In this document: piece by piece, positions 42,323 to 52,866 of the stretch
How positions within the stretch are numbered: position 1 is the stretch's first letter
How the letters are laid out: each line of letters starts with the position of its first letter
Assembly: GCA_032622095.1 (NCBI GenBank)
Contig: CP136066.1
Span: 60,978,609 to 61,042,608, forward strand
Direction: 5' to 3'
Length of the DNA stretch: 64,000 nucleotides
From: Siphonodentalium dalli
Taxonomy: Eukaryota > Mollusca > Scaphopoda > Gadilida > Siphonodentaliidae
Notes under the pieces: generated by a model
The model's database searches: none
What the model was told of the DNA's origin: nothing
The model's input: the letters and a program-made list of their open reading frames with translations, nothing else
Made by a program: the position numbers and the translations under genes

Positions 42323-45300
42323 GTGTTTGGTCATTGGAAGACAGCCCGAGTACTCCCCTGAATATGTAATCTGTGTTTGGTCATTGGAAGACAGCCCGAG
42401 TACTCCCCTGAATATGTAATCGGTGTTTGGTCATTGGAAGACAGCCCGAGTACTCCCCTGAATATGTAATCTGTGTTTGGTCATTGGAAGACAGCCCGAG
42501 TACTCCCCTGAATATGTAATCTGTGTTTGGTCATTGGAAGACAGCCCGAGTACTCCCCTGAATATGTAATCTGTGTTTGGTCATTGGAAGACAGCCCGAG
42601 TACTCCCCTGAATATGTAATCTGTGTTTGGTCATTGGAAGACAGCCCGAGTACTCCCCTGAATATGTAATCTGTGTTTGGTCATTGGAAGACAGCCCGAG
42701 TACTCCCCTGAATATGTAATCTGTGTTTGGTCATTGGAAGACAGCCCGAGTACTCCCCTGAATATGTAATCTGTGTTTGGTCATTGGAAGACAGCCCGAG
42801 TACTCCCCTGAATATGTAATCTGTGTTTGGTCATTGGAAGACAGCCCGAGTACTCCCCTGCATATGTAATCGGTGTTTGGTCATTGGAAGACAGCCCGAG
42901 TACTCCCCTGAATATGTAATCGGTGTTTGGTCATTGGAAGACAGCCCGAGTACTCCCCTGAATATGTAATCGGTGTTTGGTCATTGGAAGACAGCCCGAG
43001 TACTCCCCTGAATATGTAATCTGTGTTTGGTCATTGGAAGACAGCCCGAGTACTCCCCTGAATATGTAATCGGTGTTTGGTCATTGGAAGACAGCCCGAG
43101 TACTCCCCTGAATATGTAATCTGTGTTTGGTCATTGGAAGACAGCCCGAGTACTCCCCTGAATATGTAATCGGTGTTTGGTCATTGGAAGACAGCCCGAG
43201 TACTCCCCTGAATATGTAATCTGTGTTTGGTCATTGGAAGACAGCCCGAGTACTCCCATGAATATGTAATCTGTGTTTGGTCATTGGAAGACAGCCCGAG
43301 TACTCCCCTGAATATGTAATCGGTGTTTGGTCATTGGAAGACAGCCCGAGTACTCCCCTGAATATGTAATCTGTGTTTGGTCATTGGAAGACAGCCCGAG
43401 TACTCCCCTGAATATGTAATCTGTGTTTGGTCATTGGAAGACAGCCCGAGTACTCCCATGAATATGTAATCTGTGTTTGGTCATTGGAAGACAGCCCGAG
43501 TACTCCCCTGAATATGTAATCTGTGTTTGGTCATTGGAAGACAGCCCGAGTACTCCCCTGAATATGTAATCGGTGTTTGGTCATTGGAAGACAGCCCGAG
43601 TACTCACCTGAATATGTAATCGGTGTTTGGTCATTGGAAGACAGCCCGAGTACTCCCCTGAATATGTAATCGGTGTTTGGTCATTGGAAGACAGCCCGAG
43701 TACTCCCCTGAATATGTAATCTGTGTTTGGTCATTGGAAGACAGCCCGAGTACTCCCCTGAATATGTAATCGGTGTTTGGTCATTGGAAGACAGCCCGAG
43801 TACTCCCATGAATATGTAATCTGTGTTTGGTCATTGGAAGACAGCCCGAGTACTCCCCTGAATATGTAATCGGTGTTTGGTCATTGGAAGACAGCCCGAG
43901 TACTCCCCTGAATATGTAATCTGTGTTTGGTCATTGGAAGACAGCCCGAGTACTCCCCTGAATATGTAATCGGTGTTTGGTCATTGGAAGACAGCCCGAG
44001 TACTCCCCTGAATATGTAATCTGTGTTTGGTCATTGGAAGACAGCCCGAGTACTCCCATGAATATGTAATCTGTGTTTGGTCATTGGTAGACAGCCCGAG
44101 TACTCCCCTGAATATGTAATCGGTGTTTGGTCATTGGAAGACAGCCCGAGTACTCCCCTGAATATGTAATCGGTGTTTGGTCATTGGAAGACAGCCCGAG
44201 TACTCCCCTGAATATGTAATCGGTGTTTGGTCATTGGAAGACAGCCCGAGTACTCCCATGAATATGTAATCTGTGTTTGGTCATTGGAAGACAGCCCGAG
44301 TACTCCCCTGAATATGTAATCTGTGTTTGGTCATTGGAAGACAGCCCGAGTACTCCCATGAATATGTAATCGGTGTTTGGTCATTGGAAGACAGCCCGAG
44401 TACTCCCCTGAATATGTAATCTGTGTTTGGTCATTGGAAGACAGCCCGAGTACTCCCCTGAATATGTAATCGGTGTTTGGTCATTGGAAGACAGCCCGAG
44501 TACTCCCCTGAATATGTAATCTGTGTTTGGTCATTGGAAGACAGCCCGAGTACTCCCCTGAATATGTAATCTGTGTTTGGTCATTGGAAGACAGCCCGAG
44601 TACTCCCCTGAATATGTAATCTGTGTTTGGTCATTGGAAGACAGCCCGAGTACTCCCATGAATATGTAATCTGTGTTTGGTCATTGGAAGACAGCCCGAG
44701 TACTCCCATGAATATGTAATCGGTGTTTGGTCATTGGAAGACAGCCCGAGTACTCCCCTGAATATGTAATCTGTGTTTGGTCATTGGAAGACAGCCCGAG
44801 TACTCCCATGAATATGTAATCGGTGTTTGGTCATTGGAAGACAGCCCGAGTACTCCCCTGAATATGTAATCTGTGTTTGGTCATTGGAAGACAGCCCGAG
44901 TACTCCCCTGAATATGTAATCGGTGTTTGGTCATTGGAAGACAGCCCGAGTACTCCCCTGAATATGTAATCTGTGTTTGGTCATTGGAAGACAGCCCGAG
45001 TACTCCCATGAATATGTAATCTGTGTTTGGTCATTGGAAGACAGCCCGAGTACTCCCCTGAATATGTAATCTGTGTTTGGTCATTGGAAGACAGCCCGAG
45101 TACTCCCCTGAATATGTAATCTGTGTTTGGTCATTGGAAGACAGCCCGAGTACTCCCATGAATATGTAATCTGTGTTTGGTCATTGGAAGACAGCCCGAG
45201 TACTCCCCTGAATATGTAATCGGTGTTTGGTCATTGGAAGACAGCCCGAGTACTCCCATGAATATGTAATCTGTGTTTGGTCATTGGAAGACAGCCCGAG

Positions 45301-45822
45301 TACTCCCATGAATATGTAATCGGTGTTTGGTCATTGGAAGACAGCCCGAGTACTCCCATGAATATGTAATCTGTGTTTGGTCATTGGAAGACAGCCCGGG
45401 TTCTCCCCTGAATATGTAATCTGTGTTTGGTCATTGGAAGACAGCCCGAGTACTCCCCTGAATATGTAATCGGTGTTTGGTCATTGGAAGACAGCCCGAG
45501 TACTCCCCTGAATATGTAATCTGTGTTTGGTCATTGGAAGACAGCCCGAGTACTCCCATGAATATGTAATCGGTGTTTGGTCATTGGAAGACAGCCCGAG
45601 TACTCCCATGAATATGTAATCTGTGTTTGGTCATTGGAAGACAGCCCGGGTTCTCCCCTGAATATGTAATCGGTGTTTGGTCATTGGAAGACAGCCCGAG
45701 TACTCCCATGAATATGTAATCTGTGTTTGGTCATTGGAAGACAGCCCGAGTACTCCCATGAATATGTAATCTGTGTTTGTTCGTTGGAAGACAGCCCGAG
45801 TACTCTCCTGAATATGTAATCT
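42323..45822. repeat. 50-bp minisatellite, about 70 units
   Basis: Near-perfect tandem array with a period of exactly 50 bp (phrases TTTGGTCATTGGAAGACAGC and CGAGTACTCCCCTGAATATG). Units differ almost only at two sites: T or G in AATC-T/G-GTG, and C or A in CTCCC-C/A-TG. The A form is absent from the first 900 bp or so and becomes frequent to the right. Units near the right end are more diverged (CCCGGGTTCTCCC, TTGTTCGTTGG). Minus-strand ORFs at the right edge are array translation. Confidence 0.97.
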
Positions 45823-45824
45823 GC

Positions 45825-46550
45825 GCTTGAAAAACAATTGTTCAATCTTGATATTAGGTACTCTATACTCCACATAGTGCCTGAATAGGTACTCCACAAA
45901 ACATAAATGTTGCTACTCCACATAACCTAAATATAGGTACTCCAGATAACCTAAATATAGGCATACTGAGAAAAAAAATATTTTTTCCTACAGCACATTG
46001 TGCTGTCAAATCTTTGAAAGACGGTACTTAATTATATATACATCAAATTGATGTAATTTTACACCAAGCATGCAATCAAATCTGGTAGAATTCCCGCCTT
46101 GGAACAACGTTGACCAATCAAATGAATGCGCCAGGCTGGCGCGCGACAGGACGACGAAGGAGCCTCATTTTGGGTCTTCCTCTTCAAGTTCCGACATTTT
46201 AATTTGGTAAGCGTGAGAAGGAATTCGGATTCAAGGATTTGATATGTAAGTATAACATTTTATACGGTATATGCATGTACATACATGTTTATAGAAGCAA
46301 TCTAATTTGCCACTAGCATTGACCATTGTGCATTTCAGACTAGGTGAGAATATATTGAACTAATTGATTCATGACTCATGTTCTGATCGATACGACGGTA
46401 CACGTGACACGTAGTTCCAAATGATCGTAATCTAATTTCAATTCTAAAGTAGATTATTACTTGATTACTTTAGATTACATTCGTTTTGAACTACGTGGCA
46501 CGTGGTGGAGCACACACACACACAACTTGGTATTTCGTCATATGAGGCTG
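45825..46550. other. intergenic with degenerate TACTCCA repeats and an exon-like segment
   Basis: From 45860 to 45970, short degenerate repeats of AGGTACTCCACATAACCTAA occur, with relatives near 50215. About 46130-46250 is GC-richer and contains TTTAATTTGGTAAGCG, which resembles a first exon ending at a splice donor, but no downstream gene was found. A short imperfect palindrome (CACGTGACACGTAGTT ... AACTACGTGGCACGTG) lies at about 46399-46507. Confidence 0.4.
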
Positions 46551-47149
46551 CACTGTTAAAACTCACCGTTGGTTCGACGGTGTCTCACCGTCATAATCGA
46601 CGGCCCCACCGTCATAATCGACGGCCCCACACCGTTCCATCAGTTTGACGGCCACACACCGTTATTTTATGTGCCCATGAAAATTGTCTAAATTACATAT
46701 TTTCGTGATTCAAAGTTATGGCCTGAAAATTCAATAGTATATTTATCGGCGACCATATTATATACGGCAATTACTCCATACAGTAGGACTGAATCTTACT
46801 CTGCTGATATTTAAAAGATATTATGTGTTGCTCTAACTCCACGATTTACTCTTCTTCTCGAAGAGGTGCCTCGAAAAGTCAACGGGGGAATTTCATAACA
46901 AGACAATACAAGTCAAGGTTAAGTTACTCGTTTTAGCAAAGCTTATTAAAAACTCCATTTTGTATTTCACAATCGTGACAATGAGTATTTGATCGATATT
47001 TGGCGTACATTGTTTGTTTTTGGGAACCTGTTACCTTTTCGATTGTGGACAGTTGTAAAGACGGTCTGATTTCGGTTCCTTTGATAACCGGACAAGTTTA
47101 AATTCTGCTAAAATCGACTTAATCATTGACAATTTCCACTAAGATTAAA

Positions 47150-47804
47150 GAGATTCATGGCAAACATGGCATGATCCAGGGTCTCACTTCATTCAGACTT
47201 CAGTGCTGTGTTGACTTACAGTTGTGACTTAGTATCAAAACACTAGCACATGTACTGACACGTGAGGATACAGGTATAATTAACACGAGCTTCGGTGTCA
47301 ACCAATAGTGACAATAATAACAACAACAACTCAACGAGCAGCTATTTCTATTATAATGTTGAAAATGCAGTTGACAGTGTTCAGAATCTGATTCAAGTGA
47401 TTGTTTCAAAGCACATCATCCCACATCCATGTACATTTACAAGAGAGGATATACATGTACTGTGTGCACCAGTGTAATTCACAAGAGATTGATGGCAAAC
47501 ATGGCATGATCCATGGTCTCACTTCATTCAGACTTCAGTGCTATGTTGACTGTTGTGACTTAGTATCTAAACACTGGCTCATTTACTGACACATGAGGAT
47601 ACAGGTACAATTAACACGGGCTTCGATGTCGACCAATAGTGACAATAACAACAACTGAACGAGCAACTATTTCTATTATAATGTTGAAAATGCAGTGTTC
47701 AGAATCTGATTCAAGTGATTGTTTCAAAGCACATCATCCCACATGCATGTACATTTACATGAGAGGATATACATGTACTGTGTGCACCAGTGTAATTCAC
47801 AAGA
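47150..47804. repeat. 330-bp tandem duplication
   Basis: Two direct copies (about 47150-47483 and 47484-47804) share GATTCATGGCAAACATGGCA-like starts, CTCACTTCATTCAGACTTCA and TGTGCACCAGTGTAATTCAC ends. They differ by small indels, so each reads in different frames; no coding is supported. Confidence 0.8.
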
Positions 47805-48208
47805 ATTAATTCAAAGTCAACAACACCGTAAACAATGAACTGACGCCACGCAGTGATGGATGATCACATACCGGTATCTTCAATTCCAACTTTACAATTA
47901 CTCAGACCAATTCATCCCGTGTTCATCAATTTTAATTGAAACGTTTGGATATGAGACATTGTCATCATTCGCCATGTTATTGTCAAGTTACCGGTATTAC
48001 GACAATTTACCTGGAGTACACTATTTAATACATGTTGTTCGATGTTCTTATCAAATCATCTTTGGCGGACTCCTTGATATTTCATGGAAAATGTGCGACT
48101 ATAGGAGAACATTGTCGTCAAGTCATTATGCACAGTTATAATGGGATCTGCTGTTGTCTTGAATGTTCCAATCCCAACTAGCTGTTATTGATACCGGTAT
48201 ATACAGTA

Positions 48209-48716
48209 CAGTACCAGTCAAAAGAAGTGGTATATTAAGCGCGCTATTTTCGCACTCAATATCGCAATAATATTGCAAGTGGAAACGCTTATAAGCATGT
48301 CGCTTGTGATATTATTGCAATATTTTGCACTTAATATCTCAATATTTTGCGCTTAATATTGCGACATCTTGCGCTCAAAATTGTGAAATTTTAAATCAAA
48401 TTATTGCTTCTTCTATATTGTTTTAATATTGAATAAATAGAGACAATGTTTTAGATATGTATATAATTACAGTTGTAAATGCTATATATACACTATATGC
48501 ACTGTATTTATCTAATATTATTTAAATATAACACTATCGGGTCTGTATGAAATTTAGCGCGCTTAGTATCGCAACATTTTGCGTTGAATATTGCAATAAT
48601 AAGCGGGACTGATTGTTTGGTATTGTGCTATAATCACACGTTTTTTTCTAAATTGAGCACCCTCAATATCACAATACAGGCGCGCCTAAAAATACCACTT
48701 CTTCTGGCTGGTATAG
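48209..48716. mobile_element. 508-bp Tc1/mariner-type MITE
   Basis: Flanked by TA (48207-48208, 48717-48718). The left tip CAGTACCAGTCAAAAGAAGT and right tip (inverse of CTATACCAGCCAGAAGAAGT) are similar over about 38 bp into GCGCGC. Interior repeats alternate GCGC with AATATTGCAA and CTCAATATCGCAAT phrases. The CAGTACCAGTCAAAAG start is of the kind found in Tc1-like elements. Confidence 0.7.
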
Positions 48717-49736
48717 TATTGTCATGATGTACGGATTCACCTGTTAAAACAAAAACTGTGTTTACAAGTGACTGGACAATTTCACGCCTTATACATGTAT
48801 GTTACCAAAAAGTATGCCATTAAGATATTTTACTTTTACATGTACATAAATTTGAGTTTTAACTGTGAAACATGTAGCTTTGTTTATGGCTGAAAAGGGC
48901 ATGCCGATTCATGTTTTAGAATGGTCGAAATTAGTATTACTCATAACTCAATAGTGATGGGTTGGCTTATCAGCTATTACTATTATCATTTTTTATTTAC
49001 AGCCATATTTATACAGTAGTTCGTGAAAGGGTTTCAAAGGAGAACACATTACGCGTGCGCAGCCTTTTCCGGATTAAATTCTATGAGGCAGATAACAAGC
49101 TTGATCCTCTGCAAACTGCAAAGTTTCATAAGTATCGTAAACTACATGTATGATCATACCATAAGAACTAAGATGTATATTTTAGTTACGAATAATACTA
49201 GTTTCGACCATTCAAAAACAAATGAATCGTAATACCTACCGGGAAATCACATTGTCACCATGGCAACCTGGCTAATTCTATAGTAAATTAGCAAATAAAG
49301 AGCAAAACATTGGTGTTGACCCATGAAAAATACCATTGGTCTGACCTTTATTAGTTACGGTCTTGATATTAATTAAAGGGTGCTGAACCGTACAAAATAC
49401 AATGGTCTGCAGTTACTGGTTACGGTCTGCCAGTTACTTTAACGGTTTATACCGTGGAACATGCTATGGCCTGACCGTATGTTTAACGGTCAAATGTTGG
49501 CAGCGATGTTGCGCGGTCTCAGACCGTTAAAGCGGCGGTACTATACCGTGGAAATTTGCTACGGTCTGACAGTATGTTTAACGGTCAAAAGTTGGCAGCG
49601 ATGCTGCGCGGTCTCTGACCGTTGAAACGACGGTGTTTTTTTAACAGTGTGGAAAGGTCGTATCCCGCTATATTTTGTTAAGTTAACTTCCCAAACGTAG
49701 TATCGACCGTAAAAGATATACCTTAAATAAAGCATG

Positions 49737-49968
49737 CACTGTTAAAAAATATCCGTAATTTTACGGCACAGTGTGGGTAACTTTGCTGCCATCACATTTG
49801 CTATAAAAATACGGAACTTCCTTCAAAATGATAAACTTCCCACTCCGTAAAATCACGGAGTGGGAAGTTTATCATTTTGAAGGAAGTTCCGTATTTTTAT
49901 AGCAAATGTGATGACAGCAAAGTTACCAGCACACTGTGCCGTAAAATTACGGATATTTTTTAACAGTG
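49737..49968. mobile_element. 232-bp near-perfect palindromic MITE
   Basis: Reads CACTGTTAAAAAATATCCGT inward to a centre at about 49853 (CACTCCGTAAAATCACGGAG), then the inverse outward. It shares the CACTGTTAAAA tip with the element at 46551-49649. Flanks read TGCA on both sides if the first CA/last TG are taken as duplicated target (TGCA|CTGTTAAAA ... TTTTAACAG|TGCA). Confidence 0.8.
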
Positions 49969-50239
49969 CACCAAGAGTACCTAAATATAGTTTTGTGATA
50001 CCCATAATATATGAGCAGGGGGATGCTCGTATCCCGGTCCCACATAGATGCACCCCTGTCTTGGACTCCTGTAGTGGAAACTTCACTAATGGTGTCCAGA
50101 GCAGTCCACCTTGCGGCAGTTTACAATTGTCAGGATAAGAGTAACAAAAGCATAGAATATAAGTCCAGACTACCTTGGATTAAGCGATATTTATCACTCT
50201 AGAGTGCCAACAATTAGGTACTCCACTGGGACAAATCTC

Positions 50240-51715
50240 AGTACTTCATAGTACCTCTTGTGTTAAGAGTGTGTGTCGTGACGTCCGTCAACAATTTCCT
50301 TTGGCTCACCATACAGGCCGCATAGGGCATCCGGTCACCCCCCGAAACTTCATATGGATCTTTAGGGTAACCTCTAGATGGGAGCCGTCCATGTTTTCCG
50401 AAATTCGATAAACAAACATAGTCGCAAGTCGCCATTTTGGGTTACAAATTTGAATCCATCGGCACACCCCGAGGCCATAATTTATTGGACAAATGTTTTG
50501 AAAATTTACAGGCATGTTTAGGACCACACTATATGGTTATTTCTCCCATAATATATAACTATCATCTATAAGCATAAAATGATTGCAAGCATGTCACTAT
50601 GATGCCTGCTATATTGTTGCTACGAACTAACGGTGCTGGTATGTGATCCGTATTTTGACTAAGTTCTTCTGAGCTTCCACCATGGTTATTTAAGAATTGT
50701 GAAGAATAATGTCAATTATCATTTATTGATAAAGACTGTAGACTAATATAAAACAAACACAAACATTTCTGTAACAATGTTGTACGGGTGGGTATACATA
50801 TATTTATAATGTCAGTGTGAGGTCATTTTAAGCAGCCACACTATTGTCGTCTTCGCGTGTCTTTTGGTTTGGACCAGATCAGATTAGATCCCCTTAAAGC
50901 GGGGCTGATTTTCAAGTTTGATCTGTGTTGAAGGGCATCTTATTGTGTCATTACAATCGCTAACAGGCAATTTCAATAAGAATTGATATTTTGTTGACGC
51001 TCAGTGAAGTAAGCAAACTGGTATTTGAATCAACAAGCAATCACACTTAGTACGTGCCTCCATAAACCTGTTATATATTTACAGAAATAATTAAGGTTGA
51101 TCAAAATTGTTAATCATATTAAAAGAAAACGAAAGACCAGAAATTTTGTTTCATGGCAGCTATTAGAGTTCTATCTTAGTAAATCGTTTCAGTGTCTTCT
51201 CTTGTTTTTTCTTTTTTAGTTCGATTTGTAAGATGATGCAAACATGTTATGTCATATGCATCTATCCAATAAATCGTTTGATTTGAATTGGCTGACAGAA
51301 CATTATTATACGTATATAATTTATGAAGGCACGGACTCAGTATGAGTATTCATTGCTTCAGATGTGCTTAATACAGTGAGCGTGAACAAATTCTCATTTT
51401 TTATCGAAATCGCCACGTATCGATCGGAATGGCATACTAAGATATCCCTCAACCCAGATTAAGTTTGAAAATCGGTCACGATTTTCGCCCATGTCGGGGT
51501 TCGAACCCGTGCCAAACTTGTCTAGTCTAGATTCTGCGTAAATTATAGGTTCATACAATACATCAGGTAAATTAAGTGGCAACGAAACAGTAGAATGCAA
51601 CTTTTGTTGTAACTAGGGAATGTCGTCCCAAATGATAAACATAATTGGATATACTCAGATCTCATCAGCTTTGTGATGCACAGTGAGTTAGAGCACTAAT
51701 TTTCGAACCACAATA
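50240..51715. other. intergenic, no gene; possible SINE fragment inside
   Basis: No credible ORF. On the minus strand at about 51480-51510, GGCACGGGTTCGAACCCCGA contains a perfect Pol III B-box (GGTTCGAACCC) as in a tRNA T arm, but the rest of a tRNA cloverleaf is not visible. It is most likely a tRNA-derived SINE remnant. Confidence 0.35.
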
Positions 51716-51724
51716 TCTTTTTAA

Positions 51725-52114
51725 CCCTTTACCCAACAGAAGGCCCTGTGCCAATGCATTCTCTTATATATGCGAGTCGACCATAGGTCGCCTCGCATAT
51801 ATAAGAGAATGCATTGGCTTAACACATTCAAAATTATAAAATTGTTAAAGAATGTAAGAAAAAATGGTAAAAAGTGTTAAAAAAAGATTTTTTTTAGGCC
51901 AATGCATTCTCTTATATATGCGAGGCGACCTATGGTCGACTCGCATATATAAGAGAATGCATTGGCACAGGGCTAACTGTAACTATCACAATGTGGTCAA
52001 GGAGCCGGTTCCAATGATATCCATATTTGTATGGTTCTATTGAGACAGACCGAAGATATTTTAGGCTGTTGAAGCTTTATTTGGCCGGTTTTGGCCGGTT
52101 TGTTGGGTAAAGGG
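51725..52114. mobile_element. piggyBac-like hairpin MITE, copy 3
   Basis: A 390-bp element between TTAA sites (51721-51724, 52115-52118) with 14-bp TIRs CCCTTTACCCAACA / TGTTGGGTAAAGGG. It is nearly identical to copy 2, including two hairpins (about 51751-51817 and 51899-51965) and the GGCCGGTTTT repeats. Confidence 0.87.
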
Positions 52115-52360
52115 TTAATGGCCTCATGCACGTACATTATTAAGTTTAGATCTAGATCTATCCACCCAGTGCAGTTATCCAGTGTATGCATTTTGACAGG
52201 ATAATCAGCATATACGTCTTGAAGAGTTTGGAAAATTGGGAGTAAATTAAACGATTTAGACCGATTTAGAAGCCGGACGTATGATACCGCAAGGAGCTCT
52301 CGACTGATGTATTTTATCCAATGAGGTCAGGTTCTCGACCTTTGTTTGTTCTGTAAATAT

Positions 52361-52657
52361 ATGTTAGTCTTTTCCCGCGCGGTTTGTGATTATTTACACA
52401 TCACTGTGTTGGTGCCGGGAGGGGCGACCGCATGTGCCCAATGTTCAGGAAAGTTGTTGCAGGATATCGCCAAAAGAGCAATGTCCATGTACAACTCGTC
52501 CGAATACCCGATTTGGACTATTATTCCAATGATACTCGACTATTTTCATAAATGTCTGTGTCGTTATCCTTCTGAGTTTTGTGAGACATCTGCCCGATGT
52601 CCGCGTGATTGCATTATGGATGGTTGCTCAAGCAAAACGGTTGCTAAACGACTTTAA
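52361..52657 (+). CDS. cysteine-rich ORF of unknown identity (doubtful)
   Basis: About 98 codons from the ATG at 52361. It begins hydrophobic (MLVFSRAVCDYLHITVLV) and contains nine or more cysteines (CAQC, CLC, C-ETSARC-PRDC). The pattern could suggest a small secreted protein, but it has no recognisable family and no supporting neighbour. It lies tail-to-tail with gene copy 2. Chance is a real possibility. Confidence 0.2.
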   Translation: MLVFSRAVCDYLHITVLVPGGATACAQCSGKLLQDIAKRAMSMYNSSEYPIWTIIPMILDYFHKCLCRYPSEFCETSARCPRDCIMDGCSSKTVAKRL

Positions 52658-52866
52658 TATAAATCTACCTATACTTTAATGTGTGTTCTATTTTGGAACA
52701 ATATTAATATTAATCTATGTGTGATAACTTTGTGCCAATAGAGGTCGGTCACCTGACAGCATTGGATAACTTCTATTGATCGAGTGATGTTTGGTGCATT
52801 ATGACGCATAATGGTCGCCACGTGCACGCATCTTTATACATATATACGCATAAATAGACAACATAG

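Larger units (their letters stand above)
46551..49649. mobile_element. possible 3.1-kb composite TIR element (CACTGTTAAAA)
   Basis: Begins CACTGTTAAAACTCACCGTT and ends with the inverse ACGGTGTTTTTTTAACAGTG. The tips match only over about 20 bp. Sub-terminal ACGGT-rich repeats follow on both sides (46570-46670; two 115-bp copies at 49435-49640). No exact target duplication was seen. It contains a 330-bp tandem duplication (47.15-47.8 kb) and a TA-flanked MITE. It may instead be two unrelated elements of one family. Confidence 0.4.

Noticed and set aside
42323-45822. Possible CRISPR array (regular repeats)
   Set aside because: There are no unique spacers: units are contiguous 50-bp repeats in eukaryotic DNA.
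45631-45923. Minus-strand ORFs with repeated GCLPMTKHRLHI
   Set aside because: Translation of the edge of the 50-bp minisatellite.
51480-51510. tRNA gene (perfect GGTTCGAACCC on the minus strand)
   Set aside because: Only the T-arm-like part is visible; no D arm, anticodon stem or acceptor pairing, so a SINE remnant is more likely.
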